The notes under the pieces are model-generated. The model did no database searches. It had not been told where the DNA came from and worked only from the letters and a program-made list of their open reading frames with translations. Below are positions 24,662-35,671 of a DNA stretch of 64,000 nt, in pieces. The stretch covers positions 1 to 64,000 of the forward strand of contig JAKSYS010000057.1 in NCBI GenBank assembly GCA_022925895.1, read 5' to 3'. A program made the translations under genes and the position numbers. Every line of letters begins with the position of its first letter. Position 1 is the stretch's first letter. Source of the stretch: Fragilaria crotonensis. Lineage: Eukaryota > Bacillariophyta > Fragilariophyceae > Fragilariales > Fragilariaceae.

Positions 24662-26346
24662 GGTAGCTTGCTGAAGGTGTCACTACTTCTCTATGGGGAG
24701 TCAGATGGCTGATCAGTGATCAGTATTCTCAGTGTGATGATCGCAACGAAACGCAACTGATATCACAGAAAACTGGAGTTAATCGAGCACGGTCGTGTCG
24801 TGTGGGATTGGTACGGTGTACCGTCGACTGTTCCACCGTTTCCGACTTCTGTGACGGAAACTGGAACTGAACTTGTGCTGAAAGCAGAAAGCAGATCTAT
24901 ACTTATTATGGTTTACGGTTGTAGCCTACTACCGGTAGTACAACTCGAAGGTCGAAGTATGTCATACCAAGCATGATGTACGATGTACAACCTAAAAGTG
25001 GCTTAGAGCCACACAAAAAAATTGAGCCATTAAATGGTGTAATTTTCACCACCTCTACTACCAAAAAGGTAGTACTCAATATCAATTAAATTACTACTAC
25101 ACATATGGCAATGATGTTCCTTGTAATGTGGAGCAACTTCACTTTGTTGTGCTGAACACCAATTTTGGACACCAGCCAGTTTTATGATAATCTATATCAT
25201 ACCACTGCACATGTGAAGTGCAAGTACTCGTAGTCAGTATCAAGTTCAACTCGACTGATATGGGCATCTCATAATTGCTCACTTTCAAATCGTGATGATG
25301 ATTTTATGTTGGGATGCAGATCAATACTACTCATGAGATGCAACCCGGATGACGGCATTCGCATCTACAACACAGTTTCACACCACATCAAAACGAAATT
25401 CCCGATTCTCCTGAGTGAAGCTTCATGCATTGTCTCACATCTGTTTCTTGTCAAGACACACATTCACACTTTAACAGACATCAATAGCAACCCTTCATTA
25501 TCAAGTACAACCGTTGATACTTTAAAGTTACCTGACTTTGACACATCTTATGGTGGTTATCTTTACAGTCTCATTCATAGCAGCAGCACTCAATCATTGC
25601 AAGAAAGAAATTTAGTTGTTGATGCAAGACTCACATGACTATGCAGTCCAGCTGTTCTTGAGGTCTACAACACATTTCCCATTGGCTGCGGTCGATCAGT
25701 ATGAGTGACAACAATTCCATGTGCCTGATTGGAAACAACTGTACTGCTGTGACCAAGAGCATGGCAATTATGTTGAAGGTCCCACTCATTGGACTGGTTG
25801 TGGTGATAAGAAGTTTGATTTAGCGGTAAGGAAATTGATGCCACATCAGCCTGAGGTACAAACTACGTGATCAGCCAATTGTCGATTTGTTATGACTTCC
25901 TGTGAATTGTCACGAACCGCAACCTCTAACAACAAGTGCAAACGCTTTACTCGCCACTCCTCGTCCATTGCAGTAGAACCCGGTGGTCGTGCTACACGCC
26001 GTACTTTCGTACTAGCTACCGGACCTGTGGTCGGTGTCGCGAGTGTCGGGTGTTGGCGGTCGGCGGGTCGGCGGGTCGGCGGGTGATCGGAAAAAAAAAC
26101 TCGACACAGCTGTCATCTGTCACGAATCACAGAATCTCTCCCAATTCTCAATTATTGTAGTATCCATTCCTGGTTTTGAGAAGCTGTCCTCTACTGTTGT
26201 ACATCTAATCCCAACAAGTCAGTGGGGTTCGGTTTGCATCCTTGATACAGGATGTTCCCCACTCGCATCTTCTGTTCGATTCCTTTCCACAAAACAAAGA
26301 ACGCCATTATCTTCTCTCTCGATAGCTTCGCCTTCTCAACTGTAAC
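24662..26346. other. Intergenic region with element relic and short repeats
   Basis: No host gene recognised. It holds the dynamin-like gene's upstream region, a short hairpin GTGGCTTAGAGCCAC near 25001, a CpG-poor open stretch 25306-25638 of unknown origin, the relic at about 25718-25806, and a short GGTCGGCG-type repeat at about 26057-26082. The right end is the upstream region of the NADH dehydrogenase gene. Confidence 0.55.
25690..25875 (+). pseudogene. Relic of an unidentified element protein (second copy)
   Basis: A readable stretch encodes VPDWKQLYC...GNYVEGPTHWTGCGDKKFDLAVRK. The W-x-QL-x-C and GxTHWxGxG parts match the relic near 12255-12345. It has no start or supporting gene structure. 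The family is not identified. Confidence 0.45.
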
Positions 26347-28478
26347 ATGAAGTACAATTCCATTCTCTGGTTCCTAGCCTACATGGCTCATTTCGGAAGT
26401 GCTTTTGTACCATCGATAGTACCTTCTCGTTTTGCAGTGCTGAAGTCGCAGCATCAGGATACGAAAGCGACCGGATTTATTCTCTGGCAAAGTAAAAAGG
26501 TGGACAGTCCATCGCTCGAAATTGTTGATTCCCCAGTTCGTGCTGCTATTTCGAAGAAAGTGCACACGGCGCAAGAAGCACCTAGGAACGGCGGTGCTCA
26601 AGAGCCAGAACCACCTTTACGCTTGAAAACTATACAAACTAAACGAGGTGGAAAGCTCTTGGCAAAAGAAAAGGACAGCGCCCAATTCTATGAAGTGAGT
26701 AGAATGGGGTTGGATTCGTTCCGATCCAGTCAATACGATACGATTGAGCTGAAATCAAATGTCACGGAGGAAGGTCCATCCGTTCCATTCGACACACTTT
26801 TTCTAGAGCTTTGGATACCATCGAAGATGCGGTCTTGCACGCTCGTCGTATCCCCTACGATTTGGGCTGGGTCTTGGCGGACTCAAAAGACGATGCGCAT
26901 CGCAAAACAATTGTCGTGCTTGGTAAGCAGATGATGTAGTGCTTTCTCACGTTTCCCTTATTCTCACCTGTTAAGTCATTAACTCTAGGTTCAGGGTGGG
27001 CGGCGCATGCAATTCTGAAGGTCGCCGATACCTATAAATTGCGTCTGATCGTAGTCTCTCCTACGAATCACTTTGTGTTCACACCGAGTAAGTACCTGTA
27101 GATCCAATTGTGATGGAAGTTTCGGACTACTCACTATGACTGTTCCTTCCAACTGAACACAGTGCTCGCATCGGCCTCGGTTGGAACTGTGGAATACCGA
27201 AGCATGACGGAGGCAGTACGGGCGTCCAATCCTATGATCGAATCGTACGTCGAGGGCAGCGCAACTGCCATTGACGTCGAGAAGCGAGTAATCACAGTAC
27301 AATTGCAGTCGCTTTTGGAAGACTACCGCCATGGGCAGCCGCCGCACCTCGAAATTCCATATGATCACTTGGTGGTAGCCGTCGGATGTCGTGTCAATGA
27401 CAACGTCGTCCCGGGAGCTGCTGAGTACTGTTTACGATTGAAGTCCTGCGATGACGCGAGACTGCTTCGAAATGCAGTTGGAGAGTGTCTCGAGTACGCT
27501 TCTAGACCTGATGTCGCGGTTCAAACGAATATTGCGGAGCAAGAACAGCAAGTTCGCCAGGAGGAGCGGTCGAGACGTGTGACGTTTTGCATAGTAGGTG
27601 GGGGGCCGACGGGAGTCGAATTGGCTGGAGAGTTGACTGACTTCGTCAAGGACATTACGAAGCCTCGTACTGGAGTCTACTCCAAACTAAAGAATGACAT
27701 CAAGATTGTGTTAGTGCAGGGCGGTGCCGAGCTTGTTCCGCAGTTCGATCCTGATCTGAGAAAACACGGTCTCGAATCGCTCCTCAAGCAAGGCGTCGAG
27801 GTTCGACTCAATACTCGAGTCGTTGAGGTCGGTGACGGGTTTATCAAGTTGCAATCCAAAGTCGGCGACCAAAAAGTCGAAACAATGAAAGTTGGAGTAA
27901 CGGTGTGGGCAGCGGGCACGGCTCCTGTTCCCTTTATCTCAACGCTTTTAGAAGCACTCCCCAGCGAAGCGCGTGGAGTGGGTGGCAAGGTTAATGTTGA
28001 CCAGTGGCTACGATGCCCTACACCCACTCCGGAAACCTATGGTTCGATCATCGTGGTTGGAGACGCAGCTGCGTGCAAGGACGACGAGGGCGGTTACTTG
28101 CCACAGACGGCACAGGTGGCTGGTCAGCAAGGTGCCTACGTTGCTCGGATGTTGGATCGAGACTATGACTTGACCATGACGCCACCGTTACTGACAGACG
28201 ACTCACCTGTCAAATCGTGGCTCTTATTGCGAGGTTTGGAAAAGGCACAAGGTTTTTTCTTTCTCAATCTTGGTATTCTCGCGTATGTGGGGGGTGGTCA
28301 GGCACTGTCGCAGGTACAGCTAGGCGATATGCCACTGGCGAAGTATGCTGGAAGCGTATCCTTTATCTTGTGGCGTTCGGTTTACTTGGTCAAGCAAGTT
28401 GCGACGAGAAACCGTGTCTTGGTTACCTTCGACTGGATCAAGAGTGCTTTGTTCGGTCGAGACATTACCAGATTGTAG
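26347..28478 (+). CDS. Plastid-type NAD(P)H dehydrogenase 2 (rotenone-insensitive flavoprotein)
   Basis: A type II NAD(P)H:quinone oxidoreductase passing electrons to quinone without pumping protons. Exons 26347-26922, 26989-27087 and 27163-28478; introns 66 bp (GTAAGC..CTAG) and 75 bp (GTAAGT..ACAG). The ATG at 26347 begins a hydrophobic signal peptide ending GSAFVPS, a plastid motif. The FAD Rossmann motif [11 protein letters not shown] spans intron 1; FVFTPMLASAS spans intron 2; the NADH motif [16 protein letters not shown] is near 27588-27635; AAGTAPVPF and [10 protein letters not shown] follow. In the N-terminal spacer the frame shifts near 26803: T5 there versus T6 would give [14 protein letters not shown]. 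Spliced length is 1991 nt, one short of a multiple of three. An extra intron (GTGAGT at 26695) was considered but its phases do not fit simply. The C-terminal membrane-binding region is present. Confidence 0.9.
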
Positions 28479-29170
28479 AGGTGGTGGAAGATGAAAAAGA
28501 TGCTCGTTTCGTTGATATACGCTTTCGAAACAAGGGCTGATATCGTTTGAGCCGCTGCGTCGAGTCGCTTAATATCTCCACGTCCATCTTTCCTACGAAT
28601 TGTTGCTTGTTGCGGAACGCGTTTATCTTCAGCAAAGACTCCATCAATGAAGGCGCACGCAGGCGCTAGTATCACCGACGTCAAAAAAGTACTCCGAGTA
28701 GGATGCAACGGCTCAGGAGCTCATAATTGTGTGAACAAAAAAATGGAAAAAATGTCGGACCATCAGATAGTAGTGCTTCGTGCTACTATGTAGACATAGC
28801 AGTAGCAGTAGTACTACCAGGAATGTTACAGAGATAAGACTGAAGCCGACACTCATACTGCAGTATGTGTATTTCATATGATACAGAATGCCCACATAGT
28901 GTACATAGTGTATGTTGATATGTCTTTGTACCGATAGTACCAGGTAGTAGCAGAAGTTTATTGAGGCAGGGCGATGCAGTCTGCAATCTGCAATCCATCC
29001 TTCCTGTCATGACAGCGGAAAACTCCCTCCGATGATGCCGGACCTCGTATCTGCCGTGAGCCGTGAGTGGCCTTGGTCGTCTGTCTTCTCGGTTTGATTC
29101 TTGCACATTGCCGACTGAATCTCCCTTGCTTTAAGATTCGTCGAACCCAAAACCTTCGACTCCGAGTAAC
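28479..29170. other. Intergenic region, GTAC-rich
   Basis: 692 bp between two co-oriented genes. About 28760-28960 is rich in GTAC/AGTACT and short TACTACT runs. No gene or element boundary seen. Confidence 0.55.
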
Positions 29171-29749
29171 ATGAAACCCTTGGCATTGAGCCTCGCCATC
29201 CTCCTAGGAGTGCTTTCAATTCGAGTGCATGCTCAGACTGGAATTCCAAAAGCAGCCATCGAAAACGATGCACAATCAGAAGTCTTGGAACGCATCAAGG
29301 CACTTGAAATCGAGATCAATGGACAGGGAAATCCCGTCGTGGAGGATCCCAAGCACAAGCCTTCCCTACAGCTTCATGAATTGGCCCTGTCAGATGTAGA
29401 GAACGAAATCGTCAAGCACCTTCTGGAACGCGTCAAAAATGACGAGAAAACGATTGAAATGATCAAAAAGTTGAGATCGGAGCAAGCCCACACCCTGGAG
29501 TCCATGTTCGGTAAATTGTCAGGGCCGGAAAAGGTTATGAACCTGAAGAAGATGCTTTTCGAGCTTCAGGCGGTTGAAGCGCTTTTCAAGGACCCGGTGA
29601 AAGCAGTCAAGATGATGAACGAAGATGGGTTGATCCCGCCAGAACGTCTTGCTGAGTACGAACGCAACCCTCACCTTCTTGAGGACGACACAAGAAAAGG
29701 ATTGTACTTCTCGTTCGTCACAGTGGCTGTGTCGCTTGACTTAGTGTAG
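29171..29749 (+). CDS. Small secreted helical protein, unknown function
   Basis: 192 residues from the ATG at 29171. The N-terminus is a clean signal peptide (LALSLAILLGVL...HAQ), with likely cleavage after HA. The mature part is highly charged, mostly helical, with Glu/Lys-rich stretches of coiled-coil character (about 85-125) and then a conserved-looking segment (DGLIPPERLAEYERNP...DDTRKGLYFSFV). I do not recognise a family. Just past the stop, TACTAAT followed by TCTCTTCTAG (29790-29810) looks like an intron branch point and acceptor. A phase-0 splice would replace the last few residues by SPRE and a stop at 29823-29825. The C-terminus is therefore uncertain. It may be vacuolar, secreted or in the plastid periphery. 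Confidence 0.65.
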   Translation: MKPLALSLAILLGVLSIRVHAQTGIPKAAIENDAQSEVLERIKALEIEINGQGNPVVEDPKHKPSLQLHELALSDVENEIVKHLLERVKNDEKTIEMIKKLRSEQAHTLESMFGKLSGPEKVMNLKKMLFELQAVEALFKDPVKAVKMMNEDGLIPPERLAEYERNPHLLEDDTRKGLYFSFVTVAVSLDLV

Positions 29750-29825
29750 GCACTTCCATTTGCGTGTCGTAACCGAAGCGCTTCATTGTTTACTAATCTG
29801 TCTCTTCTAGTCTCCACGAGAGTAA

Positions 29826-30159
29826 TTCCTAATGGAGTATTACTGACTCCCAAGTCGAGATGTTTATGGATCCCAAAACGAAGCGAGCGGAGACTGCACA
29901 ACGGAGTCTGCGTGTGGGCAAGTTTAATTTTCGGCACCTCAATTGGGCCTTCTCTATCCCGCGCCCACTTCAGTCGTGGTGGGATTTCGTACCTACCCTT
30001 TGGTACTCGTAAAAATATTCTTGCATCATTCTTGGTGGGAGAGATAATCTAGATTCGAGACGGAGGAAGGCACGGACATGATTTGGAAATGGAAAGCTGT
30101 TAAGTGTCTCACAACTTTCAACAAGCAAATAGGAAACAGGCATCGTAAACCTTGCTACG
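29826..30159. other. Intergenic region
   Basis: About 330 bp between two co-oriented secreted-protein genes. No gene or repeat is evident; it should contain the promoter of the surface protein gene at 30160. Confidence 0.5.
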
Positions 30160-31558
30160 ATGAGAATGATGATTCGATCTGCTTACTTCCTTTCTAGCAT
30201 GTGCGGCGTTGTGATCGCAATTGGTGCCAGTAACCAGCATGGCGATACACCAGCCTCTGGAAGAGAGATGAGGGCGGATGGTCGTTTCCTAGACAACACC
30301 TTTAGCGTCGGCGAGATTCGATTTGGGTCTATCCTCGAGTAAGTGCTGGTAGCAAACATGTGTTTCGAAGCATTGCTAGATCCAGTCTAATATGCCTTTT
30401 CGCCGGACTTGAAAACAGATTGCTGGAATCATCCCACGATGACGCCATGTCGATGTCAATGTCCTTCAACTACAACCCAACACCATCCGTTAAGCCTGTA
30501 CCTTCCAAAACTCCAAGGCCGAGTCAGAAACAGCCCGTGAAGCCCAGTCTTAAACCATCTGAGCGTCCTTCTTCTTCCCCGTCCCCGTCGGAGACAGCAA
30601 GCGTCACATCAAGCGTCACATCAATTGATTCCACCTCACCGTCAGAAACTCCATCAGGCTCGGCGGCCCCAAGTCTTTCGCCGTCAGCATCCGGTTCATC
30701 AACACCTGGATCACTGACTCCAGTGGCTCAAGCGGACACTTACAGCGCATACGAGTGTGTCAACGGAGTTATCATGCCTGACGACCATGTGAATAGTGTC
30801 AAAACCTTGGTTGAGTTGAAGGTGACGTACGCTGCCGACGTTCGCGGAACTGCCATTACTTTGTCAACACTCTCTGACCTTGAATTGGCCTTGTTGGAAT
30901 CTGCGATTGCGGCAGCATTGGGATGTGGCACTTCTAATCGCCGCTTTTTGCAGGAACAGCACCGCGCTTTGTTGCCGTCGACGAACAAAATCGGTACGTT
31001 TGATCACAGTATTATTGGCACAGTTACGATTCATCATCCTTGTCTCATCACTCATCGCATGCAACGTGTATAGGATCGTGCGACTCTGACTTTTCGAAAT
31101 CTTCGTGCTTCGTCTTGGAAACTGAGCTTGCCTTTGTCCTGAACATGGAAGTGAACCCCGAGTATGCTGAGTATCTCTCGTACGTTGCCATCCGTGCCGG
31201 AATGAGCAGCGATAAGTTTGTTGATAACAATGAGGAGATTCATCAATTAACATACATTGCGCCACTCCCCCTCGTGGCACCAAGCAGCACTTCCCAGCCA
31301 CTGGAGGAGGAACCTGCCAGGAATGGGGAAAGTGCCAATCAAGTGCCTCACTGGATCATTGGCGCATGTGTCGCCGTTGTCGCTGTCGGCTTTGTTGGCA
31401 CGGGTGCCTGGTTGTACAAGAGACGTCGTGCAGCCCAGCAGGAGCAGAAAAAGGAGCCTTCCGAAGTCGCCGCAGATTCAGTCTCGGAATCACCATCGGG
31501 TGAGTCGTTGTTTTATGCTGATGGAGACTTTATCGAAGACATCGATATCGAAGGGTAA
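30160..31558 (+). CDS. Single-pass surface protein with Ser/Pro-rich stalk
   Basis: Exons 30160-30338, 30419-30993 and 31074-31558 give 412 residues in frame. Both introns are 80 bp (GTAAGT..ACAG and GTACGT..ATAG). The N-terminus is a hydrophobic signal segment (about 8-25). After it come a DDAMSMSMSFNYNPTP motif, a long Pro/Ser/Thr-rich stalk, a folded region with spaced Cys (YECVNG, LGCGTSNRR, SCDSDFSKSSC), a transmembrane helix (WIIGACVAVVAVGFVGTGAW) followed by KRRR as a stop-transfer signal, and an acidic cytoplasmic tail. The topology is a type I surface protein with a probably O-glycosylated stalk. The MSMS motif is shared with the LRR protein at 8197-10106. No enzyme domain is recognised; role as a wall or plasma-membrane protein is inference. 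Confidence 0.8.
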
Positions 31559-32482
31559 AGTAGAGATTTAGTTGGACGTGCATAAGAAAGTTTGTAACAA
31601 CCATTACGGCGTGTAGACTATGCAGATGGTACAGTATGCGTACAGGAAGGGTACATGTATGTCATACCCCTCCGCGTAGGTCTGGTACCATACAGCATAC
31701 AGTACCTGACCCTTGTACGTGTTACACTACATGTACCTGGTACCGTTAGCTACGTACATACCTGGGAGCTGGGAGCCTTGGAGCTTGGAGTACATAGAAC
31801 CCCCGAGATTCTACTAGGTTCAAACAATTGCCTGTCAGGGTCATTCTAGCTAGAGGTTCCAGTCGACCTAGAATTTCGTGAGGATGAATGAGGAAACTAA
31901 AATCGACGTTCAAAATTCCGTATGTTTCTACGACGGATGAAAAGTTCCGTGGAACTTCATGAAATTCTCTAGGTGGCATTCACCTAGAAAATGAATGAGA
32001 ATTTTCCCATACATTACCGTGGAGTGACGTTGTCAATGATACAATCCAGTCTGTGCGTCTTACTCTACCGGTATTGCTACTCCGTACTCCGTACTGTCGA
32101 ATTTGACCTGCGTGCCCGCGCCGAATATAGGGCACGTATTCTGCGTACCAGGTACTCCAGTAGCGGTGCCGGAGTCTATTGCTGAATTCCGAACAGTATT
32201 AAAACTGGAGTTCACGATACTGCTACGAAAACACTAGCAAAACTGATGTAGCATCACAACGACTGTCATCAGGAAAAATCAGGAAAAAATACTGTGAAAA
32301 TTCGGAGGATAGGGAAAAATCCGCTTGAACGCGACGCTCCAGGATCACTTTCACTCATTTGCATCAGTCTAGAAATGGCTGAGAAATCAACCAAAGTGAT
32401 GCACTTTTATACGGATCAAAATATACTGGTACGTGTACTGATATATCATTGCTATGTGATGTACATCCGAAAGGATACATAT
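31559..32482. other. Intergenic region
   Basis: No gene seen. 31620-31760 and 32060-32180 are GTAC-rich. 31840-32010 has several CTAGAA and AATGAATGAG words in both orientations, suggesting a short decayed inverted-repeat element without definable ends. Confidence 0.5.
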
Positions 32483-32684
32483 TACAAGAGTAACTAGGAA
32501 ATATAATAACGCAGGATGTTACCGTAGGGTTTGGTACAGAATGCACGCATGGGAAAATCTACTGCAAGACATCCGACAAGACTGTCCTATTTTATGCCAA
32601 GTGCCAAGTGCCAAGTGCTGGTGCACAGTAGACATGATGCACGCAAATGTATATTCATGTCACTATTTCGAACCAACATATTCC

Positions 32685-33345
32685 ACCACAAGTCAATCAA
32701 TTCTCGTCCAATTGCAGAATTTGAAGCAGATCCAAGACCACGGAAGTACCTCGAAACTTACTGCGTACTCAGATTGTTCCCAAGTCCATTTTCCGAAATT
32801 CCAACTTCAACAGGCGACGACATCCATGGCATCGGACTCGGACTCTACATCTTGATTGACATATTCGACCACAAGTCGATCAATTCTCGTCCAATTGCAG
32901 AATTTGAAGCAGATCCAAGACCACGGAAGTACCTCGAAACTTACTGCGTACTCAGATTGTTCCCAAGTCCATTTTTCCGAAATTCCAACTTCAACAGGCG
33001 ACGACATCCATGGCATCCGGACTCCGGACTCTACATCTTGATTGACATATTCGACCACAAGTCGATCAATTCTCGTCCAATTGCAGAATTTGAAGCAGAT
33101 CCAAGACCACGGAAGTACCTCGAAACTTACTGCGTACTCAGATTGTTCCCAAGTCCATTTTTCCGAAATTCCAACTTCAACAGGCGACGACATCCATGGC
33201 ATCCGGACTCTACAACTTGACAACAGATTCGACCACAAGTCAATCAATTCTCGTCCGATTGCAGAATTTGAAGCAGATCCAAGACCAAGGAAGTACCTCA
33301 AAACTTACTGCGTACTCAGATTGTTCCCAAGCAAAACCAGCCATC
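32685..33345 (+). repeat. Array of four ~186-bp units (copy 1)
   Basis: Unit spacing is 183, 186 and 178 bp. Each unit starts ACCACAAGTC(A/G)ATCAATTC and most end near CTACATCTTGATTGACATATTCG. The last unit is cut short and passes into a unique tail. Units read open in one frame on each strand because 186 is divisible by three, but the 178-bp spacing breaks this, so I treat the array as non-coding satellite-like DNA. Confidence 0.9.
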
Positions 33346-33625
33346 AGCATGATTGCCAAATGTAGCTGTTGTGACTGTCGCTGGTATGTGAGAACTATGA
33401 TTCAATGTACCACCGAGAAAGTGTCTTCAAGTAACGTTTTACTTAGGGCAGAAGTAACATTTCTGCACCATTTTTGAGTACCCACAGCGTTACGGAATCA
33501 TCGAAAATACCATTCAATTCAGTTGGAATTACGCGCAAGAATACTGCTGCCTTCAGAGGGGTATTTCAGATTTACGTAGAGCGCCTCGTAGCATATAGTA
33601 TCGATGAGGAAAGATCTACTACCGT

Positions 33626-33645
33626 AACGTTACTTTAGTAACGTT
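33626..33645. other. 20-base hairpin at end of duplication copy 1
   Basis: AACGTTACTTTAGTAACGTT has a perfect 9-base stem and a 2-base loop. The same sequence closes copy 2 at 34801-34820. Confidence 0.85.
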
Positions 33646-33859
33646 TACGATCTAATACAAGAGTAACTAGGAAATATAATAACGCAGGATGTTACCGTAG
33701 GGTTTGGTACAGAATGCACGCATGGGAAAATCTACTGCAAGACATCCGACAAGACTGTCCTATTTTATGCCAAGTGCCAAGTGCCAAGTGCCAAGTGCAC
33801 AGTAGACATGATGCACGCAAAATGTATATTCATGTCACTATTTCGAACCAACATATTCC

Positions 33860-34525
33860 ACCACAAGTCGATCAATTCTCGTCCAATTGCAGAATTTGAA
33901 GCAGATCCAAGACCACGGAAGTACCTCGAAACTTACTGCGTACTCAGATTGTTCCCAAGTCCATTTTTCCGAAATTCCAACTTCAACAGGCGACGACATC
34001 CATGGCATCCGGACTCCGGACTCTACATCTTGATTGACATATTCGACCACAAGTCGATCAATTCTCGTCCAATTGCAGAATTTGAAGCAGATCCAAGACC
34101 ACGGAAGTACCTCGAAACTTACTGCGTACTCAGATTGTTCCCAAGTCCATTTTTCCGAAATTCCAACTTCAACAGGCGACGACATCCATGGCATCCGGAC
34201 TCCGGACTCTACATCTTGATTGACATATTCGACCACAAGTCGATCAATTCTCGTCCAATTGCAGAATTTGAAGCAGATCCAAGACCACGGAAGTACCTCG
34301 AAACTTACTGCGTACTCAGATTGTTCCCAAGTCCATTTTTTCCGAAATTCCAACTTCAACAGGCGACGACATCCATGGCATCCGGACTCTACAACTTGAC
34401 AACAGATTCGACCACAAGTCAATCAATTCTCGTCCGATTGCAGAATTTGAAGCAGATCCAAGACCAAGGAAGTACCTCAAAACTTACTGCGTACTCAGAT
34501 TGTTCCCAAGCAAAACCAGCCATCA
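33860..34525 (+). repeat. Array of four ~186-bp units (copy 2)
   Basis: Unit spacing is 186, 186 and 179 bp. The third and fourth spacing difference reflects loss of a 7-base ACTCCGG-type step, as in copy 1. Internal units appear nearly identical, pointing to recent homogenisation. Confidence 0.9.
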
Positions 34526-34800
34526 GCATGATTGCCAAATGTAGCTGTTGTGACTGTCGCTGGTATGTGAGAACTATGATCCAATGTACCACCGAGAAAG
34601 TGTCCAAGTAACGTTTACTTAGGGCAGAAGTAACATTTCTGCACCATTTTGAGTACCCACAGCGTTACGGAATCATCGAAAATACCATTCAATTCAGTTG
34701 GAATTACGCGCAAGAATACTGCTGCCTTCAGAGGGGTATTTCAGATTTACGTAGAGCGCCTCGTAGCATATAGTATCGATGAGGAAAGATCTACTACCGT

Positions 34801-34820
34801 AACGTTACTTTAGTAACGTT
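34801..34820. other. 20-base hairpin at end of duplication copy 2
   Basis: Same perfect inverted repeat as 33626-33645, followed by TACGATCTAATAC, which is where the two duplicated blocks abut. Confidence 0.85.
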
Positions 34821-34831
34821 TACGATCTAAT

Positions 34832-35671
34832 ACATATGTAGTGCCACACGATGTTTCTGTTTGTCTGACGTTTCTGTCCCCTGGGTGCACCGCACCCATT
34901 CAATTAAAAACTGACCTATGTATGAACACAATCTGTAGCAGGACAACTATAGGTCGTATCCAACCTAGAATTTTGGGTGTGAAAAAAAGAACCCTCGGAC
35001 CTCGGAGACCGGAGGCACGGAGGAATTTATGCATATAGAGTATCATGTATATGTATGAATCTTAAATGCTACTAGTATTGGCTTACGTTGCATTCATCTC
35101 TCAATATCCTACTATATTATAAATTAATTGTGTGCGTGTGTGCGTGCGTGCGTCCGTCTGTTACGGAGTATGACCACTCTGGGGTACTGGATCAAATGAA
35201 TACTGTCTGAATTTCCTACGTTGGTACCATGGTACTGCATACTGTAGTGGAAAAAAGTAGTGGTACGGAGTACGACCAGGTTGGGGGTACTGTACGTCCA
35301 GTTTCCTGTAGTAGACACTCCGATCAAATGTGAGGTACCCACTAGTATATCATAAAATATTTGAGCGCTTCTCCCCGGTCTCCGCAGAGTACATTCTGTA
35401 CATACTGTACAGTAATTATTGACTCCCGGACTCCGGATGCTCTCTACATAGTACATAGTCGACTCATCTACTGTACTTTCAATTCTGGTACCAGGTACCA
35501 GTGTTTTGTACAGTACCTGGTAGACTCGGAATGGACCATAGACCATAGACCATAGACCATAGACCATACACCATAGCCCATAGCGGTGCACTTGGCAATC
35601 GTCACAAGTCTCATTTTCTCGACAACTCAGTTTTTGTATCCTCATTTCATCACGACGACGATAATCCAAGA
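34832..35671. other. Intergenic region upstream of the CAX gene
   Basis: No gene seen. Contents: a GTGTGCGTGCGTGCGT-type run at about 35131-35155, GTAC-rich DNA (35390-35525), and a 7-bp tandem repeat at 35535-35576. The last 100 bp should include the CAX promoter or leader. Confidence 0.55.
35535..35576 (+). repeat. Six copies of a 7-bp repeat (ACCATAG)
   Basis: Units ACCATAG x4, ACCATAC, ACCATAG lie about 95 bp before the CAX start codon. Such a minisatellite is likely length-variable. Confidence 0.9.

Larger units (their letters stand above)
32483..33655 (+). repeat. Tandem duplication, copy 1 (1173 bp)
   Basis: This block is repeated immediately to the right at 33656-34831. Both begin TACAAGAGTAACTAGG and end in a hairpin plus TACGATCTAA. 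Inside are four ~186-bp repeat units starting (at ACCACAAGTC) at 32685, 32868, 33054 and 33232. Identity between blocks is very high by eye, with small indels, so the duplication is recent. Confidence 0.93.
33656..34831 (+). repeat. Tandem duplication, copy 2 (1176 bp)
   Basis: Second copy of the block, with repeat units starting at 33860, 34046, 34232 and 34411. It ends at the second hairpin (34801-34820); the sequence after about 34831 is unrelated. Confidence 0.93.

Noticed and set aside
26695-26810. An additional intron in the NADH dehydrogenase gene from GTGAGT to TTTTTCTAG
   Set aside because: The phases of this donor (0) and this acceptor (needs 2) do not match; a one-base indel explains the frame change more simply, though RNA would decide.
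31840-32010. Small inverted-repeat element
   Set aside because: CTAGAA and AATGAATGAG words occur in both orientations, but no consistent termini or target duplication could be found.
32685-34525. CRISPR-like array
   Set aside because: Units are ~186 bp with no short repeat/spacer alternation, and the genome is eukaryotic.
32531-34611. Predicted proteins of 194-276 residues in the 186-bp array
   Set aside because: They arise from the unit length being a multiple of three; spacing changes break the frame and no start or domain is shared.
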